NCBI RefSeq assembly: GCF_017349075.1
Contig: NZ_JAFMOF010000003.1
Coordinates: 868,001-932,000 of the forward strand
Direction of reading: 5' to 3'
Length of the DNA: 64,000 nucleotides
Source of the DNA: Streptomyces triculaminicus
GTDB taxonomy: Bacteria > Actinomycetota > Actinomycetes > Streptomycetales > Streptomycetaceae
The notes below the pieces were generated by a model. The model saw nothing but the letters and a program-made list of their open reading frames with translations. It made no database searches and was not told the DNA's origin. Below, in pieces: positions 52,560 through 61,900 of the stretch. Position numbers and translations under genes: made by a program. Positions within the stretch are counted from its first letter, which is position 1; every line of letters begins with the position of its first letter.

Positions 52560-55500
52560 GCGTCGACGACCCGCCAGGTGATTTCGACGGTGACACCGGG
52601 TTCCCGGGACACGAGCTCGGCCAGCTCGGCCTGGAGCTCCGCCACGGCACGGGCTGCCGTGCTGCGCCTGCCACCGGACCGGCGACGCACCTGGACCGGA
52701 CTGCCGGCGGATGCCGGCGATACGTCCTCCCGGATGGGCGGGTGACTGGTCTGCGTGGTCAGCGAGACGTCCGCTGCTGACCTCGGGGCGGGGACGGGCG
52801 CGGGGGCAGGTGATGGGGCGGAGGGCGCCTGATTGCGCTTGATCAGCGCGAGTACCTCGCGCTGCGTGCGTGCCAGGGCCTCGCGGAGGTCGCCGGACCG
52901 CTGGTCGCCGCGAGCGGTGTTCCGCAGGGACTCGAGAAGCGCCTGACCTTCCGGGCCCGCGGCCGAGGCAAGGTCGAGCGTGGTCCACGAGGCCGAGGTC
53001 AGTGCCTCGGCCACTGCCCTCGCCTGCTTGACCGACGTGCCGTAGCGGTCCGCGGTGACCTCTCCGAGGTCGAAGGAGGCGAGTGCTTCCACCGTCCTCT
53101 TCGCTCCCGCCGATCCTTGACCCGCTGCCCGGGCGAGCTCCTTCAGTAGATCGGCGGCCCGCCGGGCCAGGGCGAGGCGGCCCGACTCGTCGGAGTCGTC
53201 GAGGCCCAGGAAACCGGCGTGCTCCTCCAGCCGGCGTACCAGCTCGGCAGCCGACTCCTGATAGGTACGAGCCTGCTCCGTGATCTGGCGGGCGAACTGG
53301 TTGACCATGCGCCCACGCCGTAGCGCCGGAGCCTTCTGCCCGAAGACGGCCTCGAAACGCTGCCCGGCCGTCTCCCAGGATGCCTCGGAAGGCAGGGGCT
53401 GGCTGCGCAGCGCGTCACGGTCCTTGATCGCTGACAGCTCCGGGGCGGGATCGAGCGGCATGCCCTCGCGCACCCACACCCTGTCGTCCATCTCGGCGAA
53501 GGACGCCACCACGAGCTTCGCGAGGAAATCGGGCAGGCCGCGCGGCTCCGGCTTGTCGGTCCAGTCCGTGAGAGTGATCAGCGAGAGGTCGCCCGTGACA
53601 CCCTGGCCGCGTGCGAGCTGACGGAAGTGGTCCGCCCAGTAGGCGGACAGCTCGAAGTACGCCTCCTTCTGCTGACCGAGCCGCAGCGGCCCGGCCACCC
53701 GCTGCATGAGCCTGCGATCCACAGCCGGCACTTCGGTTCGCTGATCGCGCGCCTCGGCGGCGGCCCGGATGTGCGTGAACGCCTTCCGCGCGTCGGCCGA
53801 CGTCACGGTCTTCCCGCTGCCCTCGGGGTCGAGGTCCGGGTGGGCCGGATACTGGCTCGCGAGCAGCTTGCCGGCGATGTGCCGGATGCCGTCGTGCAGG
53901 GACTGGCCGATGGAAAAGCTGAGACCGTCGACGTCGCGCAGCGACTCCACGTGGTCGCTGAAGCCCACCTCCACGTCCGTGGCCTTCTTCTCCGCGAGCC
54001 CGTACGCCTGCTTGAAAGCCGCCTTGACGTTCTTGAGCAGCGCCTCCCGCTGTGTCTCCAGGAGCCCCTTGGCACGAGCGCGGTTGTCCGCGTTGAGATG
54101 GCCCGCGTACTGCGTGTCGAAGCGATGGTCGTCGGCGAGCGCTTTGTCGATGACGACGAGACGGCAGAAGTCCGCGTGCCTCTGGCTCGACAGGTGCGTG
54201 GGCAGCCAGGCGACGGTGCGTGACCGTTCCCCCTGCTGCTTGACGCGCAGCCGCCGCATCCGGTCGGCGTCCTCGACCGGCCCGTATTCGCCCTCATCGA
54301 AGGGCAGGTCGACGACGATCCGCCAGCGGCCGTCCGTCAGCGGCTCCAGTGCGTGGTCGGGCAGCTCGTCCTCGTCGACGACGTTCCCGAAGACCACCTC
54401 GACGGTACGTTCCGTGCCCTGCCACACGAGGTTCAGCTCGTCGACGAGCTTCCCCTGCTCGACGCCGAGTTCCTCCACGAGGATCCGCTTGGCGAGCGCG
54501 GCGCGGTTGCTCGGATTGTCATTGACGTTGGCGTTGGCGATGACCGAGTCGACGTCGACGCCGGAGAGCTCGAGGCGGACACCCGGGTTGGCATCCGTGC
54601 CCGTCTCCTTGATCTCAGGGAAGCGGCCCGCCCACTCGGCGATCTTGTTCTTGAGAATGCCGTACTCGCGCCCGGGAATCGGGGCGACGACCGAGCCGTA
54701 GTTGAGAGCGGAGAGCCGCCGGATCGTCAGATCGGACAGCGCGGGCACGCTCGGGGCGAGTGCGGACAGCAGCAGGGTGCCGACGATCCGGTTGTCGCCG
54801 ACGAATGCCTTGGCCCGGACCTGCAGGTCCGGATCGGCGATGCTGTCGGGACGGCGCATGTACTGCTCGACGTCCTCGTCCGTCACGTTGTAGGTGGCGA
54901 GGAGGTACGGGCGGAGTTTGGTCTTGTACAGCTTGTCGGCCGCCTCGAAGACGACCTTCAGGCTGTCGGTGAAGGGCTTGTCGCCACCCGCGGTGATCAG
55001 TGGGTAGAGGTCTCCCACCGGGATCAGATCGCCCAGTCGCAGCTGGTGACGGTGGTTGGCGAGGAGCTGGCCCATCAGCTTCATACCGGTACGGTTCCGC
55101 TGGAGGGCGGAGGAGACATGGACGAGGGTGTCCATGAACGCCGGCGAGAACGGGTAGGTGAGACGGAAGCTCGCCTCGTCCGCGCCTATGCCGTCGGAGC
55201 CGCGGTCGGAGCCGAGCAGGGTGTCCCAGACCTCGCGGCGCACCTTGCGGGTCTTCGCGAACTCGGCGTCCACGAGCGCGGCCGCTTCGGGGCCCTTGGG
55301 CTGGAGGAGCCGGGCGTGGGCGATCTGGGGGAGGTTGCGGTCCTCCAGGGAGATCTTGTCGAAACGGCCGGATGCCAGGTTCAGAGTGTCCTGGATGGAC
55401 GACTCGGCCGCGCCCGACACCTCGTCGCCGACCAGTTCGCGCAGGTCACGCTGGCGCGCGATGAAGGAGATCACCGGGACGGCACGGCGCGCGTCGGCAC

Positions 55501-56464
55501 CCTCCACGAAGTTCGTGATTTTGCCGGCCTCGCGGGCCACGAACTTCGGGTCGTGAATGAGGGTCGCGAGCCACAGGATCAGCTCGTCCAGGAAGAGGAT
55601 CAGCCCGTCATAGCCGAGCGACTTGGCGTGCTCGGCAATCACGGACAGGCCGGCGTCGAGCGAGATGAATCCGTGCTCGTCCTCGGCCGCGTTCTTCGCG
55701 AACCCAGGCAACAGGTTCGTGCTCGCGTCCTGTACGAGCCGGGCCCGCAGCTCGGCGGGCGTGGACGGGCTCACGAGGTTGAGCGCCTGATCGGCTTCGT
55801 GGACCTCCTCGGCGTCGAGGGCCGTATCGAGGAGGGCCGGTGCCCACGCGAAGGACTCGCCCCACTCGTCGCCCTCATCCTCGTTGCCGCCGGCCGCCTC
55901 GGCCGAGGTGAGCCCCTTGATGACGGCATCGTCGCCCATGCTGGCCCGCATGGCCCGGATATCCGCGAACAGGGCGTCCGTCCGGTACACCTGCGGGGTG
56001 GGGGTCTCCGGATGCAGCTTCTTGACGTGGCTCACGTACCCGCCGAGGACCCGCTGCTCCATGGCCTTGGCCCCAAGCATGTGGTACGGCACGAGCAGGA
56101 ACCTCTTGCCGTCGGTGGTGAGCCACTCGTGCTTGGTCAGGGTGGAGTCGAACTCACGGCGCTCGCGGGCGGCCGGGCTGCCGCTCAGCAACGCGTGCAG
56201 CACCGCCATGAAGTGCGACTTACCGGAACCGAACGAGCCGTGTAAGTAGGCGGCCTTGGAGCGGTGTCCGTCGAGGGCGGCCTTGATGAGCCCGAGAGCC
56301 TGGTCGAAGTTCTCCAGCAGCCGCTCGGTGACCACGTAGTCGTGGAGCGCGCGCTCGGCCCCCTCCGGGGCCGTCGCCTCGGACAGCTGCAGGACGAAGT
56401 CCGAGGTGGAGATGGACTCCTTGATGTCGATGACATCGCGGAGCAAGGGCGGCTGCTGGGCCAT
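52556..56464 (-). CDS. pglY: BREX-2 ATPase PglY
   Basis: Large P-loop ATPase of BREX-2, comparable to BrxC in type 1. The 1302-aa protein starts MAQQPPLLRDVIDIKESIST and has Walker A GSFGSGKS (76-83) followed by HFMAVLHALL. Walker B is DGLILFLDELILWLA (about residue 290). A long middle region and an Ala/Pro linker near 1230 lead to a C-terminal HxxHxP-free domain. ATG at 56464 follows AGAAGGAGAG and begins the conserved sequence; an upstream start is less likely. pglZ overlaps by 4 bp. Its promoter lies in 56465-56737. Confidence 0.92.
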   Translation of the reverse strand: MAQQPPLLRDVIDIKESISTSDFVLQLSEATAPEGAERALHDYVVTERLLENFDQALGLIKAALDGHRSKAAYLHGSFGSGKSHFMAVLHALLSGSPAARERREFDSTLTKHEWLTTDGKRFLLVPYHMLGAKAMEQRVLGGYVSHVKKLHPETPTPQVYRTDALFADIRAMRASMGDDAVIKGLTSAEAAGGNEDEGDEWGESFAWAPALLDTALDAEEVHEADQALNLVSPSTPAELRARLVQDASTNLLPGFAKNAAEDEHGFISLDAGLSVIAEHAKSLGYDGLILFLDELILWLATLIHDPKFVAREAGKITNFVEGADARRAVPVISFIARQRDLRELVGDEVSGAAESSIQDTLNLASGRFDKISLEDRNLPQIAHARLLQPKGPEAAALVDAEFAKTRKVRREVWDTLLGSDRGSDGIGADEASFRLTYPFSPAFMDTLVHVSSALQRNRTGMKLMGQLLANHRHQLRLGDLIPVGDLYPLITAGGDKPFTDSLKVVFEAADKLYKTKLRPYLLATYNVTDEDVEQYMRRPDSIADPDLQVRAKAFVGDNRIVGTLLLSALAPSVPALSDLTIRRLSALNYGSVVAPIPGREYGILKNKIAEWAGRFPEIKETGTDANPGVRLELSGVDVDSVIANANVNDNPSNRAALAKRILVEELGVEQGKLVDELNLVWQGTERTVEVVFGNVVDEDELPDHALEPLTDGRWRIVVDLPFDEGEYGPVEDADRMRRLRVKQQGERSRTVAWLPTHLSSQRHADFCRLVVIDKALADDHRFDTQYAGHLNADNRARAKGLLETQREALLKNVKAAFKQAYGLAEKKATDVEVGFSDHVESLRDVDGLSFSIGQSLHDGIRHIAGKLLASQYPAHPDLDPEGSGKTVTSADARKAFTHIRAAAEARDQRTEVPAVDRRLMQRVAGPLRLGQQKEAYFELSAYWADHFRQLARGQGVTGDLSLITLTDWTDKPEPRGLPDFLAKLVVASFAEMDDRVWVREGMPLDPAPELSAIKDRDALRSQPLPSEASWETAGQRFEAVFGQKAPALRRGRMVNQFARQITEQARTYQESAAELVRRLEEHAGFLGLDDSDESGRLALARRAADLLKELARAAGQGSAGAKRTVEALASFDLGEVTADRYGTSVKQARAVAEALTSASWTTLDLASAAGPEGQALLESLRNTARGDQRSGDLREALARTQREVLALIKRNQAPSAPSPAPAPVPAPRSAADVSLTTQTSHPPIREDVSPASAGSPVQVRRRSGGRRSTAARAVAELQAELAELVSREPGVTVEITWRVVDA

Positions 56465-56737
56465 TGCGGGTCTCGCTCTCCTTCTGCGCGGGGTGCCGAT
56501 GCCGATGTGCTGTTGCACCTACCGGTTGGGGCTTCGGGACATTGTCCCAGCGTCAGGGGCGAATCGCTTGCGCTCCGGTTGCGACCTTGGGCCTTGTGGT
56601 GTGACGCCTGTCACGGGTAAGTCGTTTGGTTTGACGTTGATATGTCGGGGCGTCAGAGGCTTCATGACGCCCCAGCGCGCGGCGAAGGTGCGCGAAGGCC
56701 CCCGCCGTGGCGTCGGCGGGGGCCGGGAGGGGGCGCG
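56465..56737. promoter_or_regulatory. pglY promoter region with GGGACATTGTCCC palindrome
   Basis: The 273-bp gap upstream of pglY contains a perfect 13-bp palindrome around one T (56536-56548), 72 bp before the start. Its AT-richer part (56620-56650) may hold the promoter. The DUF7848 gene ends at its far side on the same strand. No SOS-type box GAACN4GTTC was seen. Confidence 0.5.
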
Positions 56738-56971
56738 TCACTCTAGGAGCGTTGCCCTCCAGTTCCGGTGGGCGGTTTCCCGGTAGGCGGTGTGGGAGGG
56801 GTTGAGCCCGCTGTGACGAAAGGCCCAGTCGCGAGCCGTCTCGAACCCGCGGCAGGGGCCGGAGCTGTCGTGGCAGACGACGCATTCCAACTCATGCGTG
56901 ATCTGCGGGACGGCGGCGACCTTCTCCTGGCTGATGCTCCACTGGGCGAACCGGAACACGGATCGCGTCAC
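56738..56971 (-). CDS. DUF7848 small protein
   Basis: A 77-aa protein starting TRSVFRFAQWSISQEKVAAV and containing THELECVVCHDSSGPCRGFETARDWAFRHSGLNPSHTAYRE. The CxxC pair, central Trp and ending HRNWRATLL match the small Streptomyces family annotated DUF7848, commonly found next to XRE/DUF397 pairs. A zinc-binding fold is likely; function is unknown. GTG at 56971 overlaps the upstream gene's stop (GTGA). Same strand as pglY, 273 bp upstream. Confidence 0.75.
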   Translation of the reverse strand: MTRSVFRFAQWSISQEKVAAVPQITHELECVVCHDSSGPCRGFETARDWAFRHSGLNPSHTAYRETAHRNWRATLLE

Positions 56972-57207
56972 GTCCACCTGCTTCCCCAGTTCGCGACCTG
57001 AACCTTGGCGCTGAGCTTCTCGGCGTCGGTCGCGGGCCGGATGTCGTCGAGGCGCGCGTCCCATTCCCGGCCGCCCTTGGGTGGGCGGAGCTGGAGGCAG
57101 GGGCCTTCCTTGCCCATGACTTGTCCGATCTTGCGTCGACGCAGGTCCATGACGAGTGAGCCGACCGGGACGGGCTGGGCTTGAGTGGCGTCGTCGGCTG
57201 TGTTCAC
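56968..57207 (-). CDS. Small hypothetical protein, 79 aa, coupled to DUF7848
   Basis: A basic 79-aa protein with VPVGSLVMDLRRRKIGQVMG and LRPPKGGREWDARLDDIRPA, resembling a single SH3-like or KOW-like small beta barrel. GTG at 57207 was chosen because GGGAGG lies 7 bp upstream; the frame is open further. It overlaps DUF7848 by GTGA. Such pairs recur beside XRE/DUF397 regulators in Streptomyces; role unknown. Confidence 0.65.
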   Translation of the reverse strand: MNTADDATQAQPVPVGSLVMDLRRRKIGQVMGKEGPCLQLRPPKGGREWDARLDDIRPATDAEKLSAKVQVANWGSRWT

Positions 57208-57767
57208 CGGCTTGCCTCCCTGGCGTGGGGTTGGCCTGGCCGGATGTCGAGGCCATGCGCCGTCGCCCACAGCGTGGGCCCTTGGACGGTGCGGGTGGGG
57301 GCGAATTGGTGGCAGCCGCAGCGGGGCCGGGGGCCGGGGTGTGGATGGGCTGGGGTGGGGGTGAGGTGAGGGGTGGTGCGGTGGGGCTCAGGGTGGTGTT
57401 GGGGGTGAAGCTCCCGGCCGGATGACTGCTCTAGTCCACTCAAGGACGCGGCGGATAAGGTCGTGCAAGTCAACGCTCCTATCTGGCGTTGGCCACGCCC
57501 CCGGACCGATGGCACGGTCGCGGGGGTCCTTGCATTCGCACGCCCACCTGCCGTTATGAGCGCATGGGCACGCAAGGAACACGCCCATCGCGGCGCGTAG
57601 TTGGCCAGAAACAGAGTGGCGCACATCACGGTGGATTGGCAAGGCGTACACACCAGTTGGCAATTTTGCCAATCAGGGCCCTGGTTCGCCTGTGCGAGCA
57701 TGCAGCGGGAGCGCAGTCAGCGGGATCGCGTGGCTGGGGCAGCAGCATCGATGGGAGGTGGCGCGGG
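57208..57767. promoter_or_regulatory. 560-bp control region with G-rich tract and TTGGCAA operator sites
   Basis: Between divergent small-gene and XRE modules. 57322-57405 is a dense run of G tracts on the plus strand, able to form G-quadruplexes. TTGGCAATTTTGCCAA (57657-57672) is an inverted repeat with two spacer bases, and a further TTGGCAA half-site lies at 57636-57642, all about 95-130 bp before the XRE start. A minus-strand frame near 57388-57588 (LACPCAHNGRWACECKD) could be a small Cys-rich protein but lacks a ribosome binding site. Confidence 0.5.
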
Positions 57768-58609
57768 ATGGCGGTGCCAACTGTGCGTCGTCGGCGACTT
57801 GGGGCCGAGTTGCGACGTTTGCGTGAAGAGTCCGACTTCACCTTGGAGGAGGTCGAGGCGCGGTCAGGTATCAGCGCCTCGAAGGTGTCAAGGATCGAGA
57901 GCGCAACGCGAGGTGCGAAGCCTGACGACGTTGAGCAGCTGCTCCACCTCTACGGGCTCAAGGACAGCGATATTCGAGATCGCCTGCTCAGGATGGCGCG
58001 GGATGGTGGTCGGCGCGGTTGGTGGCAGACCTACGACCTCTCTCCTGTCTACTCGGACCTGATCAGTTTGGAATCCGACGCATCGTCGGTGCGCACCTAT
58101 GAACCTCTGGTGGTTCCAGGACTCTTGCAGACTTCCGCCTACGCTCGCGCGGTGATCGCTGCACATGGCATGACGGCGTCCCCCGAAGACGTCGACGCTC
58201 TTGTTGAGGTGCGGATGGCGCGACAGTCCGTATTGACCAAGCCGAGTCCGCTGCGACTCTGGGCGATCATCCACGAAGCGGCATTGCTGGCCAGCGTTCC
58301 GGAACAGGGGTTATGCGGGACCAACTCCAGCGCTTGTTGGATGTTGCTGTGTATCCACACGTAACTATTCAGATCTTGCCGTTGGATGCAGAGCTGCATC
58401 CTGGTGTGACCGGCGGGTTCACTGCTCTTGGGTTCGGGCAGCCAGGCTTGGAGGTTGTGCTGCTGGAGAACCTGGAAAGCAGCCTCTACGTGGAGGAACC
58501 TGCCAACGTGGCACGCTATGCGGAGGCGTTCGAGCGGCTGACTGCGTCAGCGTTGCCGTTTGAAAGGTCGCTCTCCCGCATCACTCAATTGAAGGAACGG
58601 GAAAAGTGA
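57768..58609 (+). pseudogene. XRE-family regulator with DUF5753 domain, frameshifted mid-gene
   Basis: Helix-turn-helix regulator of the Streptomyces XRE-DUF5753 type, normally about 280 aa and paired with DUF397. Part 1 (57768-58310) has RRRRLGAELRRLREESDFTL and a Cro-like HTH (EEVEARSGISASKVSRIE), then the start of DUF5753 (YEPLVVPGLLQTSAYARAVI). Part 2 (from 58313) continues VMRDQLQRLLDVAVYPHVTIQILP in another frame to TGA 58609. One G added to the GGGG run 58307-58310 restores 280 aa. ATG 57768 has GGGAGGTGG upstream. If the shift is real, the truncated protein keeps only its DNA-binding half and part of DUF5753. Confidence 0.85.
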
Positions 58610-58827
58610 GCAGGCATATCCACAGATCCGTTGCGATGAACGTTGTGTGGCATAAGTCCAGCTACAGTGCAAGTAATAGCAATTGCGTTGAAATGGGCGT
58701 ATTCGGCGCGAGCGTAGCGGTCCGCGACAGCAAAGATCCGCATGGCCCGTCCCTGAATATTTCCGCAAGAGCATGGAGTGAGTTCATATCTGGGATAGGG
58801 ACGGGGATCTTTCCAGTTGCCAAATGA
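58606..58827 (+). CDS. DUF397 protein
   Basis: A 73-aa DUF397 protein with VVWHKSSYSASNSNCVEMGV and VAVRDSKDPHGPSLNISARAWSEFISGI, complete for the family. GTG overlaps the XRE stop (GTGA). XRE-DUF5753/DUF397 pairs such as BldB-neighbour and WhiJ-like modules are common in Streptomyces. In WhiJ-type pairs the small partner modulates DNA binding by the XRE protein. It is convergent with pglX. Confidence 0.88.
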   Translation: MSRHIHRSVAMNVVWHKSSYSASNSNCVEMGVFGASVAVRDSKDPHGPSLNISARAWSEFISGIGTGIFPVAK

Positions 58828-58876
58828 TCCGTGCACGCAACTCCAGCCTGAGTGTGCTCGGAGCTGGCTTGTCCCC

Positions 58877-58943
58877 CCGGCAGGTCGGCCCACGAGGGCG
58901 TGTCTGGTGGGTCGAACAGCAAGACCTGCCGGACACGCCCTCG
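58877..58943. terminator. Two mutually exclusive hairpins between DUF397 and pglX
   Basis: Stem A pairs CCGGCAGGTC (58877-58886) with GACCTGCCGG (58923-58932). Stem B pairs CGAGGGCGTGTC (58893-58904) with GACACGCCCTCG (58932-58943). Both are perfect, and their arms interleave. Stem B, 7 bp after the pglX stop, is the likely terminator. Confidence 0.7.
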
Positions 58944-58949
58944 GCCGTC

Positions 58950-61900
58950 TCAGTAAGAGGACTGCCTCTTGGCGGCGCGGCGGCCACGGGGGGTGGCAGC
59001 CGGACGCCAGGCTTGCAAGTCGGCATCAGTCAGGCCGTGCTCGCCTTGCACCATCTGGCGGTCACCTCGGAAGAACGCGGCTGGCGAGGCACTGAAGGCG
59101 GGGTCGAACTCGTTGTGCCACTGATCCAGCCATGGCTGAAGCTCCAGCAGCCCCGCGAGGAAAGGCATCAGCTCCTCGGTGGCCAGGCCTTCGTGGGAAG
59201 CAATGTATGCGTCCAGGGCGTACGCCTGCTCCCGGTGATCCCAGCCGGCCCAGCCGTACAGGTCGGGGGTTGCCGCGTTGCTCTGCCCGCATGAGATGAA
59301 CCGCTCCTTGGGCACGTCCAGCTTGCCGCGAGCGCGCCAGTAGGACGGCCGCAGGAAGTCGGCCGAGGTGTACTTCGGCGGTACGGGGATGGAGTCCCGG
59401 ATCTTCCGCTTGGTGATCTCGTCCGTCTCCAGGTCCTCCTGCCGCTGGAGATCCCAGACGTGCTCCCAGTCGGCGCGTTTCTTCAGCCCAGAGGGCTTGT
59501 AGCGCAGGGCAGCGAGGAACGGCACGTGCTCGTCGGTCATCAGCTCGGCGACGACAGTGGGGAGTTCCTTGCGGGGTGCGTAGATCTTCGCGACTGAGAC
59601 GAAGTCGTCGTCGCGGGACAGGGCGTCGGTGAGCCGGGAGAGGGTGACGAGGGCGGGCATATCGTTCTCGTCGTACCAGTGCTCGCGATTCTCGATACGG
59701 TCGAGGAGCCAGGAACGAAGGGCCTTCTCCTGGAGCGCGTCCCATCCTTCGGTGGCCCAGCGCCGCTTGTACTCCGGGCGCTCGATCATGCCGATGGCGC
59801 GGCTCGACTCGATGGCGTCGATGCGCTTCTGGACGACCTCGCGGTATGCGGCCGGCCAGTGGGCGGGGATTTCGGTGATAGGGGTGGAGCCGTGCCGCTT
59901 GAACCACTCGCCGCTGGCCTCGCCTGCGGCGACGCGGCGGGCGAGAACGATTTCGAAGGCGCGCTCGCCGAGGGCGAGTTCGGGGATGTCGGGGGAGTCC
60001 GGATTCTCGGAGACGCGCAGGTCCTCGGGGTGCAGGTTGTAGAGCGAATAGACCTGCCAGTCCAGTTCTTCTTGAAGGGCGATCATGCGGGCACGGGTGG
60101 TGTGCCAGGCGACGCGAGTCTCGCGGAGTATAGGGGCCGTCGGGGTTGTCTTAGCTGCAATGGCGGAAGGGCTTGTGGCCGTAAGTTTCTGGGCGAGCCC
60201 ATCGAGAGCAATGGCGAGTTCAGCGGGGTGGGCGGAAGGGAGCGGGAACTCCTCGATCTTAGCTCCGGCGAACTCGTAGAAGTTTTCCCACGCGTAGCGG
60301 CCTGTGCCGCGTTCGCCGCCACGGTTTCCCTTGTCGTGGCTGACCATCTTGAGCCAGAATCCAGACGTGGAGCTGTTGAGTACCCCTAGGAGATCCAGGT
60401 GTTCTTGTTCGCTAGCCTCTGGGCGCAGCTTAATTACTGGGGCAGAACGACTTGAGACCTTGCCGCCTCTGTCTAGGGCGAAATGGTTGTGAGAGGAGAC
60501 GAAAGCGAATGTGATGGAGAGAGGAAGCTGATAGCGTCGCTTGAAGAACATTGAGTACTCGAACCATGCGAGACCGCGTTCGAGCTGTGTCTTGCCAAAG
60601 GCTGGACGGTCACGCAGGAGTTTGCGATATGGCCACAAGAATTGCTCCACACTGGGCGGTGCGTCTGCCCGGAGATCGCTCTCGGTGTAAGGCCAGAGTG
60701 ACGTGACCGGCTCCAACAGTGCGAAGTCGCGAACCTCGGTTCCCTCGATGAGAGGGCGTTGGTGACTCAACGGGATTCGGTTGCGGTGGAGGGTGTCAGC
60801 GCCAACCATATATGCGCTGTCCTCGCGCGTCACGGCACCTGCGCCGATTTCGGATGCAATTGAGGAGAGCTTAATTTTTGCTTGCTTATTTAGTTGCTCG
60901 ACCATTTCAAGGCCGCCATCGGCAAGGATCCACGGCTGCTTCCCGAAGTATCGCCCCCGGTCTAGGTCGCCCACTGAAACCCACTTGCTGACTGACCCTG
61001 GCTTGTCAATCTGGTTTACGATCGCGTTCCAGACCAACCCGTCCTCAGCGTTCTCCGGTGTGGCGGGTTCCCCCTGAACATTTCGCACTGTACGGATCGT
61101 GGCGGAGCGCTTGCTTTCCCCGCGTCGTCTGCCTACAAGGATGACGGTCGGAGTTCCGTGTCCGGGAATATGGGCGCCTGATGTATCGATCACCTCGGTC
61201 AACTCCACTGAGTGTCCGAAGTACGACTTGATCAGCCAGGTACCGAACTCTCGCTTCATGAACGAGTTCGCAGTGATCTGCCCGACCATGCCATACCCAT
61301 GACCTGTATCCGCGTCCCCGGCCTTCGCCAGCTCGAAGAACCGCTGGGCGAAAGGAACGGACAGCGCATAGGCGCCCTGGCAGGCGTCGTAGAGCTTCCG
61401 GTATAGCTGATTGAGCTTCTTGTCCTTCACCGTGATGTACGGCGGATTGCCGACCACCACGTGATAGCGACCCGGCTCCAGGATCTTCGGGTGCTCCTGC
61501 ACGTCCTCCGTCACGTACTTGAACTCGGCGAGTTCGTCCGCGCCTTCCGCGTCCGACTCGTCGAACAACCTGCCCTGTCGATCCGGGTGCTTGATCAGCG
61601 AGTCGCCCACCGCCAAATGCATCGGCCACTCGTACCGCGCAGTCTCCGCCATCGTCCGCATGCCACTCGCCGCCATAGCCGCAACCAGCAACCGGAACCG
61701 GGCAATAGCCACCGCGAACGGGTTCAGGTCAACCCCGTGCACCGAATCCAGCGCAGCTCGCACGCGCTCGTGCACATCCCGCCCCGGCTGACCCTCGGCC
61801 CATAACCGCACAAGCCGCCGAAATGCCCCCAGCACGAAGTGTCCCGACCCGCACGTGGGGTCGATCATCTTCAGGTCCTTGTAGCCGAACTCCCGAAGCG

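Noticed and set aside
57388..57588. Minus-strand 66-aa Cys-rich small protein
   Set aside because: The CPCAHNGRWACEC stretch is suggestive, but there is no ribosome binding site and the 3' part runs into the G-rich low-complexity tract.
56738..58827. Prophage or IS remnant between pglX and pglY
   Set aside because: No transposase, integrase or terminal repeats were found; the genes are the common Streptomyces XRE/DUF397/DUF7848 type.
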